From Melieria omissa (lineage: Eukaryota; Arthropoda; Insecta; Diptera; Ulidiidae): 64,000 bases of DNA. This document shows positions 46,324 to 55,810 of this stretch, piece by piece. Both the position numbers and the translations under genes were made by a program. The stretch spans positions 3,472,001-3,536,000 of the forward strand of contig OZ020267.1 of NCBI GenBank assembly GCA_963971225.1, given 5' to 3'. Numbering within the stretch: the stretch's first letter is position 1; each line of letters opens with the position of its first letter. Under the pieces are notes generated by a model, which was not told the origin of the DNA, did no database searches, and saw only the letters and a program-made list of their open reading frames with translations.

Positions 46324-46402
46324 GCCACACAAACCTCTCTAGAACCGAATTTGTCATTGAACTTAAAACTAAGAACAAATTCGGATCTACAGGGTAGATG
46401 TA
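46324..46402 (-). ncRNA. mir-10: mir-10 precursor hairpin
   Basis: On the - strand the 5p arm (46395-46374) begins ACCCTGTAGATCCGAATTTG and the 3p arm (46353-46331) begins CAAATTCGGTTCTAGAGAGG. Both match the mature miR-10 sequences I know from Drosophila. A loop of about 20 bases separates them and the arms pair to a standard miRNA stem. mir-10 is an ancient Hox-cluster microRNA, lying between the Dfd and Scr orthologues in insects. Here it is 25 kb past the Dfd stop and faces it, so the two are not one transcript. Its promoter should lie to the right, in or beyond the block at 46400-47640. Confidence 0.98.
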
Positions 46403-47640
46403 GAACAGAAAAGTCGCCGCATCGATGGCCGCTGACATCCATTTTGAAAGCGCACCGCACCGCCGTCCGCATCGTTGTCCGCCAGTGAGCTGTAATTAAG
46501 GATTATGTATTAAAAAGTGAAATACGATTTTGACCGTTGCAATTTTCAATAGGTAACAGCGATAGTAAATTACGCAAATTATTTGCTCGCCGTCGCCGCT
46601 GCACAGCTGGCGACATGCAACTAACGTGTTGCACGTGACTTAAATCAGGTTAATTGCGCACTCGGACAGCAAATGTGGGCAAATGGAAAAACTGCCAGCC
46701 AAATCACACACACAGGCCATGCAATGCGGCCCAATTGCACTGCACACATCGAATAATTATATTGAAAGGCAGCAAAGGACCTTCCTGCCGCGCGCAGTTG
46801 GCGTGCGTGTCGAGTAGGCGGCGCTGGTGCATTTTATATGCAAATTTCATATAAAATTCAGTGTTTTTAACTGCAAACTATGAGCTGCAAACTCAACACA
46901 CAATTTGCCCGAAATGTCAGTGCGCGCGTAATTAGCACAACTCGAAGCGGCGACACACTGCTCAACTTGCTTGCGTCTCCTCGGCGCGGAATGCCGACGC
47001 TCACTGCGGTGTGCAACTGCGAGCGCCTTCGCAAGTCGACCAGCCGCTTTCATATTGCCTCAGCTCCATGTGGATAAATGGTTGTTTGCTTTGTTGGTGC
47101 TGCGCAGCGGCGCGCCGAAATTCTGCCAGCTTAAATTCCAATTGATACGATAGCGTTTTTATCGGAAGACGCTTGCGTGCGCGCGCTGATAAGATAACAA
47201 TGCTTAAGGTGTTGCAATGTCGCCAACCACCGGCGCACCAACACACCAGTCAGCGTTAAGTCTGCTTTCTTTCGAATTTTATCTAATTGTCTGTGTTTCG
47301 ATTAGGAGAAGCCCCGTTTTCGGCCTGAACGCGTCGATGACTTATGACATCGTATCGATGAATGTTGTGGCATTGTGTGGCGCAGAGCGTGTGATCAGCA
47401 GAAAACAGGTGTTGGTGTTGGCAACGACCACCGTTGGGGCTTAAAAATCGCTAAACAATCAATCAACTTGTGTCCTAAATGTTCGTAATTGCGACGGAAG
47501 ATCGGTGCGGAAAGTTTGCGTACTCGCACAGGTGCAATGAGCTGGCGCCAAGTGTTCTTCAAGTTTAAGTCCAGTTAACGCTTGCAGGTAGTCAGTGGTA
47601 ATCATAGTGGCGGAGAAGAGCCTTTAATCGACACCGGTAG
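46403..47640. other. Single-copy higher-GC block upstream of mir-10
   Basis: No transposon ends; GC-rich with many CG dinucleotides. It is immediately upstream of mir-10 in the sense of transcription, so pri-mir-10 sequence or its control elements are plausible. Frames of 60-81 codons have no domain. Confidence 0.45.
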
Positions 47641-48435
47641 TAGATGGCGACTAGGACTTTGAGCTGCTATAAGGAAAACTAGAAGTCTGATTGAATGACT
47701 GATCTCATTCAGCGGAGAGTTTAGGCAGAAAATTGGAAATTTAGTTCCACAAACTTTACTTAAAGTTTGATTTCGATTGAAAATGATTTGCTTTACACAT
47801 AGATCACCAAGACTTAAGAAAATAGTCAAAAATTAGACGGCATTAGTTGGCTTTGAAAATAGCTTAACAACCTAAATAGAAATCGAGGTGAATCACCAGG
47901 GAATCAAAAAAAAAAGTCGCATGACTCAATTAGGGGATTTCGTGACTTGTACCTCGTTTAAATTGAAATACAGCATTGAACTGTTATATATAACTGACAT
48001 GACAATCCAACGACAAATTAAGCTGAGCTTTTCGCTACTATTCATGCTGTACATGTGAATTTGAATGCAGTTGGAAGGAACTCACAGCTGAATTTTTTAT
48101 GCCGATTCCAAGCAGTGCGTTGATGGCTTTTCATAGGGAATTATTTAACTTTCAGAAGTTTACCAAGACGGCAGCAACTCAGAATTTTTTCTACTTAAGT
48201 ATGTTTTGTTGTGTGCTTTGGCTAAGGATTGTCTGAGCTCAGATTCATGTTTGGCACAAAAAGTACCTAAAAAATTATTAGTTTCCAACAAGAAAACCTT
48301 ACAGACATTAGTTTGTAATGCAAGGATTGGTTCTTTAAGTAAGCGAAGTCCAAATTAATTTTCCTTTTTCAGCTCAAGATTTTCTCATAAAACTTCTAAG
48401 GTCATAACACTTTCAAGCTGAAAATTAATTACTCC
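47641..48435. other. Spacer with a possible SINE remnant
   Basis: Mostly unassigned sequence. At about 48090-48155, TTTTTTATGCCGATTCCAAG ... GGCTTTTCATAGGGAATTAT ... TTTCAGAAGTTTACC resembles the reverse of the SINE body at 60690-60999. No gene. Confidence 0.4.
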
Positions 48436-48447
48436 TAACTTCAGAGC

Positions 48448-48757
48448 AACCGCCGTGGCTCAGTTGGTTAGTGCGCGGTCCAACGAGTCGCATGCAGAGC
48501 GACGCAACACCTAAAAAAAAAATAACGGGAAACTCGTTTTCTCTTTCGGTGGCTGTCCTCTCAGCTGGAAATGGCAAACCTCTGAGAGTAAAAATTGCCT
48601 ATGAAAAAGCTCCCAACCTGCCGTTCGGAACCGGCATAAAACTGTAGGTCTCTTCCACCCGCGTACAAATTCACACGCACAACACGGGTGGTTGCGGGAA
48701 GCTAAGCCTTAGTCTCGCGTAAGCGGGCTGTCGTGCCAATCAATTATTAATTATTAT
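48448..48757 (+). mobile_element. tRNA-derived SINE, copy 1
   Basis: Perfect 12-bp duplication TAACTTCAGAGC (48436-48447, 48758-48769). The head AACCGCCGTGGCTCAGTTGG TTAGTGCG has a pol III box A (TGGCTCAGTTGG). A GGTTCGA-type box B is not seen where expected, after CAACGAGTCGCATG. The body (GGCAAACCTCTGAGAGTAAA, AAAGCTCCCAAC, TGCCGTTCGGAACCGGCATA) matches the reverse-strand copy at 60689-60999. The tail is ATT-rich. Confidence 0.88.
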
Positions 48758-48847
48758 TAACTTCAGAGCTTCACGATTGTCTCTTGCCTCAGGTTTCAAT
48801 GCAATACACCGTGCGACAGCATTTTTCACCCCGGGAATAAATTCATA

Positions 48848-49443
48848 TCGCACACGCACTACAAAAGTGACACAACTCAAAATTTTTCATTTTCGGGTTT
48901 ATGTGTTAATAAATCTACCAATCAGCAAAAGCTCAGTATAGTTTGTTGTTGTTAACTGTTGAAAAAATACAGTTTGGTCTCTCTTCATGTCAGAAGTTTG
49001 ATGCTATTTGATCGCTGTAGCTCAATACAAAAGAGGCCTAACTCAAATTGTGTCACTTTTGACGAAATACATTTTTGTTAAAGTTAATTTTAAGCAAAAT
49101 TCTGAAAATGTTTGTATATATTTTTAATTTTTAAAATTAATTATGAATTTTCAAAATGTTTCTTTCAACTTTTTAACTGTCATTTATCAGAAAGAGTGGC
49201 ATAACTTGAAAAAATTCGGTAATTATTAAATTCAAATATCATCAAATAGTCACAACTCAAAATTTTGGATTTTCTAGTGTAAAATAAAAAAAATTCTTGC
49301 AACTTATCCCAAAGCATAATCTGTAAAGATTTTATACTGAATGGAATTAAAAAAAAAATGTTTATTTAGCCCAAAAACAGTTTTTTGCATATCCTGAAAA
49401 ATCAAAAATTTTAAGTTGTGTCACTTTTGTAGTGCGTGTGCGA
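48848..49443. mobile_element. TA-flanked element with 40-bp inverted ends
   Basis: The ends start TCGCACACGCACTACAAAAG and continue TGACACAACT, matching for about 40 bp with one mismatch. TA is at 48846-48847 and 49444-49445. The inner motif CACAACTCAAAATTTT recurs near 49250. No transposase. About 596 bp. Confidence 0.85.
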
Positions 49444-49484
49444 TATATATCGCCATATCTATCCAGGTTAAGTATTTTTTTCCT

Positions 49485-49640
49485 CCTCTCCTTCAAAATT
49501 ATGAAGTCTTTTTAAAAGGACAAAGGATGTAGAAATGAAAAACTGAGTACGCAGTATTACTATGTTTGGTCTCTCGTTTCATGCCCACATAGATTTTTTC
49601 CTAGTGAGAAAAATTTTTGTCGCACGGTGATATAGGCATC
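49485..49640 (+). repeat. Dispersed repeat family E, copy 2
   Basis: Counterpart of 37270-37425 (TACGCAGTATTACTATGTTT, GGTCTCTCGTTTCATGCCCA, TTTTTGTCGCACGGTG). Confidence 0.75.
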
Positions 49641-51880
49641 ACAAATTCTTCTCTACAGCTGTAAGGTTACAACAAATTCCGAATAGTTCCAATACTTGAT
49701 TGAATTTACATTGATTTTATTGCTTGACAACCTATAAATATGTCACATGTCATGTAGGTTTCAAACAGCCTCTAAGCTCGATTTCAAAAATTAACTCCCC
49801 ATGTCCTACGGCCATCTGGATTCAAGGCTTCATGTCCTTGCTTGTCGCTCTATACTACAGTAGCTACTTGTAGCCACTATCAGCTAAACAAATCTTTCCA
49901 ACTCCAAAGTTTGAACAATTTCGCATTGATTTGAACCCCAAACACTGTCGCCATGTTTTTGTGTCTCCGCAGCCAAATATAAATTGTACCAACTGACCGA
50001 ATGCCAAAATCAATAAATGCACTTTCAGCCTTCAGCAAGTGTGCTCAGCTCAACGCCATTGACACCATATGCCGCATTCATCCAGATTGCGCAAAACTGT
50101 CGCCAACAGCCGCCGAGCTCTGAGCGGCAGTTGCCACATGGACTGCAATGCTTCCGCGCGCTTTAATATTATCTGAATGAGTTTGCGGAACTAATACTGC
50201 TGACTAATGTGCGAACACGAGCGTTCGCAATGTCCGAATGCACCGTTGCCGTTGCCGTTGCGAGCGACACACACACACAGCTTGATGTGAAAACAGCAGG
50301 AAGGGCGACACAAAGTCCTTGTCCGAACGTCCCTGCCATGCTGTCGAGATTTTTATGCACAACAACAATAACAATAACGTCAAAAACAATAAGCCGAAGA
50401 AGAAGAGCGGCAACAAAAGGAAGAACAGGAACAATTTTGAACATGACCATAACTTTCCGCCAGCACAATAATTGCCAGAAATATAGAACAAATCATTGCC
50501 AGAGCGAAGCTAACAGCAAATAACAAAAAGAGCCGAGCTGGCCGGCGGCTACAGTGCTGACGGCAGCAGAGACGGCTGTGCAGGCAGGCCGGCAGCAAGA
50601 TTTTCCACGTTTTCACATTTCCCAATGTCAGCAGGATATTTTTACTCCACGTTGCAGAAGTGATATAAAAGTGCGCGCACACACTCGTGCACTGTTGAAT
50701 AGCCACACATACACACACACACAAATGCAGGGATGTGTGCAAGGATACATCGAAGGCCAGTCGCACAGTTCCTCTGTTTGCTTGTTGCAGTTTGCCCTTC
50801 TTGCGCCGCTGCTGCTGGTGATGGTGCGCTGTGAAGTAGGTTACCGTTTTGATAGCTGTTTTTATGGTCGCTGCCATAAAACTGCCTGCCGCTGTCCAAC
50901 GCTGCGTTTTGTTAAGGATTTTCTTGCCTTCCCCATGTCACATGTTCGCAAGTAGAGTTGACAGCGCTGACTCCTGCAAAAAGTTTATGAAGAATTTATT
51001 TAATAACAAATTTATACATTTTTAATTGAGTTAAACAAATTTTAAATAAAAGTCAACTTTAGCGCACAAATTCCCTCAATTGCCCAACTAAGCAGATAGG
51101 GGGCGGACCAACCGCAGTCACACCAACGTAATTACCATACTTTAAGGGGATTTTAAAGTCAATCCGGCTTTATCCGGCGCAGGATTACGGCTTTGTGTCG
51201 CCGAGCGTGTGTGTGCGCGTCAGCGTGTGCCCATTTAAAGCCGCAGCAGTCATTGCCTCCTTTCTTTAAAATCTCCCACCGCTCAGCACGTCACATGGCA
51301 ATCATCTCAGCACTTGGCATAGACAAAGTACGAGTGTGAGTGTACATATACGAAAAAATATTCCCATACGCGCACATTGCCATCCTGCTCGCTCTTCACC
51401 ACTTGGCCATTCAATCAACTGCTGCCGCAGCAGTGTCCTTTTTGCTCCTCGTTCGAGTGCGCTTAATGGCTGCTGCGGATTACGCCGGCAATCGCACAAG
51501 CGGCAGCAGACAACAGGCAGCAATGGCTGCAACGGTGGTGGCTGCTTTCGTACCGATTGGTTAGGGTTTAATCGGGGAGACTGGCAATAGTGAAATGCTA
51601 TCGTATTGAGATGAGCGAGATATTTATTTATTTATTTGAAGTATTAGAAAACGGAATCAATTTGAACGTCGAATTTCTGCAATTTATACAGTCGATAAAA
51701 TTTAATTTCCAAAACCGATGTGGTTTCCTTGCGTTCGAATGAGCCAACGTATGCGTAACTGTAGTGATTTCAGAAGGCAATAAGAAAAGGCCTTATCGAA
51801 GTGGTTTTGAATGAAAATAAATAAACATTTTGAAGCACATAATCTAAAACGGAAGTTTACAATGACGAGTACACTTCTGG
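49641..51880. other. Single-copy higher-GC block; candidate regulatory DNA
   Basis: 49900-51600 has no transposon ends and many CG and CA-rich short runs (for example 50269-50279 and 50706-50720). Overlapping frames on both strands (up to 165 codons at 50380-50877) are low-complexity, Cys/Leu/Ser-rich and without domains. Presumed mir-10/Scr control DNA by position. Confidence 0.4.
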
Positions 51881-52062
51881 ATATGAGGAAACAGAAATGT
51901 GTTTTTGTCATCATTCAATGCAATGAATTTTAATTCGTTGGGAGTTTATTGAGCTTTTGCCACAATGCAACATTATAAAAAATTATAAAAAATAAAATAA
52001 AAATATGAGGAAACAGAAATGTGTTTTTGTCATCATTCAATGCAATGAATTTTAATTCGCTG
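51881..52062. repeat. Direct repeat, period 122 bp
   Basis: The segment ATATGAGGAAACAGAAATGT at 51881 recurs at 52003. About 58 bases are identical in both copies; AT-rich sequence lies between them. Confidence 0.92.
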
Positions 52063-52259
52063 TTGGTTTTTTTGGTTTTTACCACAAGGGAAAATTATGA
52101 AAAATTTAACAGAATGGGTCTTATAAGGATGTTGTTCTGTTTCTTAAAGTGTTTAAGTTTCTGTCTTGTACAGAACTTAGAAAAAAGTCAAACTATACAG
52201 TTATGATGGGCCATGATGGGCCCATGAAGCAGCAATAAAGATATCAGTGGTACGCAGGC

Positions 52260-53520
52260 TGCCTTTTATATTTTTTCAATAGCGAATTATCTCAACAACA
52301 GTGCTTCGATCCCTTCATTCGGCATTTGGTGATGAAATACCAACCCTCAAGACAGTTTATAACTGGTTTAACGAGTCCAAGAGCAGTCGCCGTTCGCTCC
52401 AGGACGAATTTTGTGAAAGTCGTCCAATATCGGTCATTGTGCCAGAAACCATCGATGCTGTGTGTGAACTGATAATGAAAGATCGTCATGTGGTATACCG
52501 TGAGATAGAGGCATCCTTGAGCATTAGTTCCACGGCCGTACATTCGATATTGCATGAACCTTTAGCTGTCAGAAAGATTTGTTCTCGTTGGATGTCGCAT
52601 AACTTGGCAATCGCTCAAAAAAAGGCTCATGTCGATTGGAGCAAAGAAATTATGGAAAAATTAGATCGCGGTACTTCGAAATGTTTATAAGATCGTGACA
52701 GGTGACGAATCATGGATATAACAAAACAGCAATCGACCGTGTGGGTCTTCCAAGACGAGCCAAATCCAACAAAAGAAGCAAATGTTCGCCTGTTTCTTCG
52801 GCAAAACTGGTCATGTGGCTACTGTGCCGTTAGAGCAACGTAGAACCGTTAATTCTGAGTGGTACACAACAATTTGTTGGACAGAAGTGTTCAATGAAAT
52901 ACGGAAAAACAAACGGCCAACGCCGAATCATTCTTCACCAGGACAATGCGCGTTCTCACATATCGGCTCAAACAACCACGTATTTCATTGACCAAAGCAT
53001 CGATTTAATGGGTCATCGGCCATACAGCTCTGACCTAGCACCCAATGACTTCTTTTAATCCCCCAAACAAACAAAAAAATTCGTGGTCAACGATTTTCAT
53101 CGCCAAAAGATGCTGCTGAAGCAATCAAAAACCATGTTTTGGAGGTGTCTCAATCGGAGTGGAAAAAGTGCTTCGACGATTGGTTTGAGCGCATGCAAAA
53201 GTGTTTAACAGGGCTATTCTGGCAACTATCTTTCAACTCAATTCAATCTTTCGAAGTACAAAAATCTTTCGAAAGACAATTTGCTATTCTAGCAACTATC
53301 TTGAAAGCTTTTTTCCGTATTTTTTCAAGCTGAAAGACGACTCCAACAGCACATCTTTCAAACTATCTTTCAATGATCTTTTGAAAGTTTTTCAACTGTG
53401 CCAGAATAGCCCTGTAAATCTTCTAGGAGAATACTTTAAAAAGCAATAAAATCTTTTTTGATTATAACAAAATGCATTTTTATCCTTTTTGAAAAAATTT
53501 AAAAGGCAACCCTCGTACAA
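52260..53520 (+). mobile_element. Decayed mariner transposon, split by a MITE
   Basis: The + strand encodes most of a mariner transposase in pieces: IPTLKTVYNWFNESKSSRRS and ISSTAVHSILHEPLAVRKIC (52301-52690), then YKIVTGDESWI (first catalytic Asp, near 52695), VACFFGKTGHVATVPLEQRR-like sequence (52782-52850), HQDNARSHISAQTTT (second Asp, near 52940), and PYSSDLAPNDFF (third Asp, near 53030). The end is SEWKKCFDDWFERMQKC. The three acidic positions survive, but stops and frame shifts make it inactive. The frame's last codons, LLGEYFKKQ, lie beyond a 206-bp MITE (53209-53414). A right end is plausible near 53520 (GGCAACCCTCGTAC); the left inverted end was not found. Confidence 0.88.
53209..53414. 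mobile_element. TAA-flanked MITE (PIF/Harbinger type) in the mariner
   Basis: The ends CAGGGCTATTCTGGCA and the inverted complement match over 16 bp. TAA lies on both sides (53206-53208, 53415-53417). Three-base TAA/TTA targets are typical of PIF/Harbinger. Several TCTTTCAA motifs recur inside. Removing the MITE and one TAA restores the reading of the mariner C-terminus across AAGTGTTTAAAT. Confidence 0.88.
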
Positions 53521-53655
53521 ATGGTTCATAGTATAAATCATTGGTATATAAAATGAACAGATTGTGACTAGAATTGTATATATTTATTTTTTTATTTATT
53601 TCTTTATTTATTTATTTGGAATAGGATACATTAAGTGTAGTAAGAATATCTTTAA

Positions 53656-53892
53656 CCCTTTCGGGACTACTGAGATAATACGTCCCAGCAAGTTTTTAAT
53701 GTATCTCAAAAAAATTATTCAAATCTTACAACCCACGCAAAATATTTTTTCGATTTCGATGTTCCCGCATAAAAGGATGATTTCAGAATTTGTGAGCATT
53801 CAATATAATTTTCTAACCCCAACATTCATGGCATGAGAACATTTCTACTGAGAGTATTTTGGATTTCAAAAATAAACTCCGTCCCGAAAGGG
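53656..53892 (-). mobile_element. TTAA-flanked element family D, short reversed copy
   Basis: Perfect ends CCCTTTCGGGAC...GTCCCGAAAGGG, with TTAA at 53652-53655 and 53893-53896. Its sequence (AGCAAGTTTTTAATG, CTTACAACCCACGCAAAATA, CCCGCATAAAAGGATGATTT) is the reverse of the right part of 33578-34246. The other half is deleted (237 against 669 bp). Confidence 0.88.
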
Positions 53893-53896
53893 TTAA

Positions 53897-55126
53897 AGTT
53901 AAAAATTTTAGAAAGACTAGTAATGATCTATAAAAAGATTTATTGCCTGTCGCTGCTTTTGCCTTTTGTCATAAATCCATTACTTTTAAAATTACATTAA
54001 ATTGGATTCGTATTCATCACCAACATACGAATTTTTAGCAACAATATACAAATTTAATCATGTCTTTCTAAAAAATGACCAGCTAATATTTGTATCAACA
54101 GTTAAATTCAAATATTTAATGCATAACATATTTTTGTTATTTATTTATTAAGTAATAAGAACGTTGATTGGCTGATAAATAGCTCAGCCATTTTCTATTG
54201 CAAAATTTTCAGAGATATTTAACCTTTAATTGAATTTAATTTAAAATATTAATTGCAATGACATTTTCGATTGTGTGCGATAGCAAAACCCCAACAATGA
54301 CATTTTGATTTATGATGTTTTTACAAAAAAATATAGACATAGGTCTTTCGTTTGCGTAATTATAAATGATTTAGTTGATAATTACTAAAGTATTAAGCAG
54401 TTGGAAACAAGTCAAGCACTGTTTATGAATTTTGTGTCTGTTCCTGTCAATAAATAACTTGTAAATTATTGTTTGCATTTATGGAAATTTTTTGTAATAT
54501 ACCTAATAGACATTGCACACTCATTTATCGAAATTTAATTAGGTTTATTGCACTTAGGACTTTCCACTCGTTGCTCGTATTTTATGCGTTAACGGTGAAG
54601 ATTAGAGTTAATTGATTAGCAAAAAGCACGAATAAGTGTAGCACGGCATGTTGGTGAGGAAATCGAGCTGCAGACCAGTTCAGTTTAGCGAGTCTATGTT
54701 AGATTTTGTTTACGAGATGTTGTGTACCAAATTGCATCATTGGCCGCGTTAATGAAATTCTCGTGGAAAACCATTTAGCATGGTGACTCTGTCGTTAACA
54801 TCGAAAATTATACTCAATCACGATTATTTGTGGATATACAATATTTGTCGATTTGGATATAAAATTAAGCGGAGCGAAAATGGAAGCGAAAATACTTGAA
54901 ATGTTGGTATGTCAATAGAAACGTTGCTAAATTTTTTTCTGTTACATTTTAGCGTTAGTGTACTGAGAAAAATTTTCGTTTAAGACACGAATCTGTAAGA
55001 ATTAGACTAACTTTAATAAAAAATAAATAAGATAAAATGATACAATACATAATTGTGCCTTATAAAAGGGTGATTGGTTTGATTCCTGATTTGAATTTAC
55101 ATTTCTTCAGTTACTGTTCAGTTCTA
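53897..55126. other. AT-rich intergenic stretch with many TAAT cores
   Basis: No gene or transposon ends. 54340-54640 holds a number of homeodomain-type cores (GTAATTATAAATG, ATAATTAC, ATTTAATTAGG, TTAATTGATTAGC). In AT-rich DNA such cores are common, so this is only suggestive. Confidence 0.35.
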
Positions 55127-55129
55127 TAA

Positions 55130-55807
55130 CACTGCACAACACAAAAAAACAAGGTTCCGACAACGGATTGTGGGAGAGGGGACCAAAAAAACTTTATGCG
55201 TGTATCGGCTTTTTGAAAGTTCGCGTCTGAAGTTTTTTTTAAGGGGGTCAAAGTGTTCACCTTTTCGCGCATTCTTATGGTGAATCGGCATACGAAAACC
55301 ATGTAACATCACATTTTAGTTATATGATGTGTTCAGCAAATTGGTGTAAAACACTACGAGAAACATTTTTGTGGAGCATTTTAACCCTGTAGCTCCTATT
55401 TTGATGGGTCAATTCTACCCTTTTTTTTAATGCCCAAAATGGCCTATAAAACAGGACTTTTTAAGGACTAAATGTACCACAAAAGTATTCGCCATAAAAT
55501 TCTACTATAGGTCTCTGAATACATCAAAGCTTAGAAATTAACTTGAACGCCAGAATTAAGCCAAAACTGAAAATGTGTTCAAGTGTTTATTTCGTATTTA
55601 ATCAAAATTGGTACTAAAATCTCCTACAAAACTTGATTTTTAGAGGGTTAGTGTATACGGAAAAACTTTGACCCCCCCCCTAAAAAACAAATTCAGGCGT
55701 AAACTTTCAAAACGCCGATACACGTATATTTTTTTTTTGGTCCCCTCTACCAGAATTCGTTGTCAGAACCTTTTTATTTAAAAAAAAATTGATTTTGTTG
55801 TGCAGTG
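55130..55807. mobile_element. TAA-flanked element with long inverted arms
   Basis: The ends CACTGCACAACA and the inverted complement are flanked by TAA (55127-55129, 55808-55810). The arms stay similar for about 190 bp each (GAGGGGACCAAAAAAA, GTGTATCGG(C)TTTTGAAAGT, GGGGGTCAAAGT). No transposase. The target suggests PIF/Harbinger. The frames at 55111-55312 are not genes. Confidence 0.82.
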
Positions 55808-55810
55808 TAA

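Noticed and set aside
48448..48520. Possible tRNA gene (TGGCTCAGTTGGTTAGTGCG)
   Set aside because: Only the box A half resembles a tRNA. No acceptor or T-arm is present, and the sequence continues into a SINE body with target duplications.
50380..50877. 165-codon reverse frame, and overlapping frames at 50169-50955
   Set aside because: Cys/Leu/Ser-rich low-complexity translation of CA- and GAA-rich DNA; frames on both strands have similar length.
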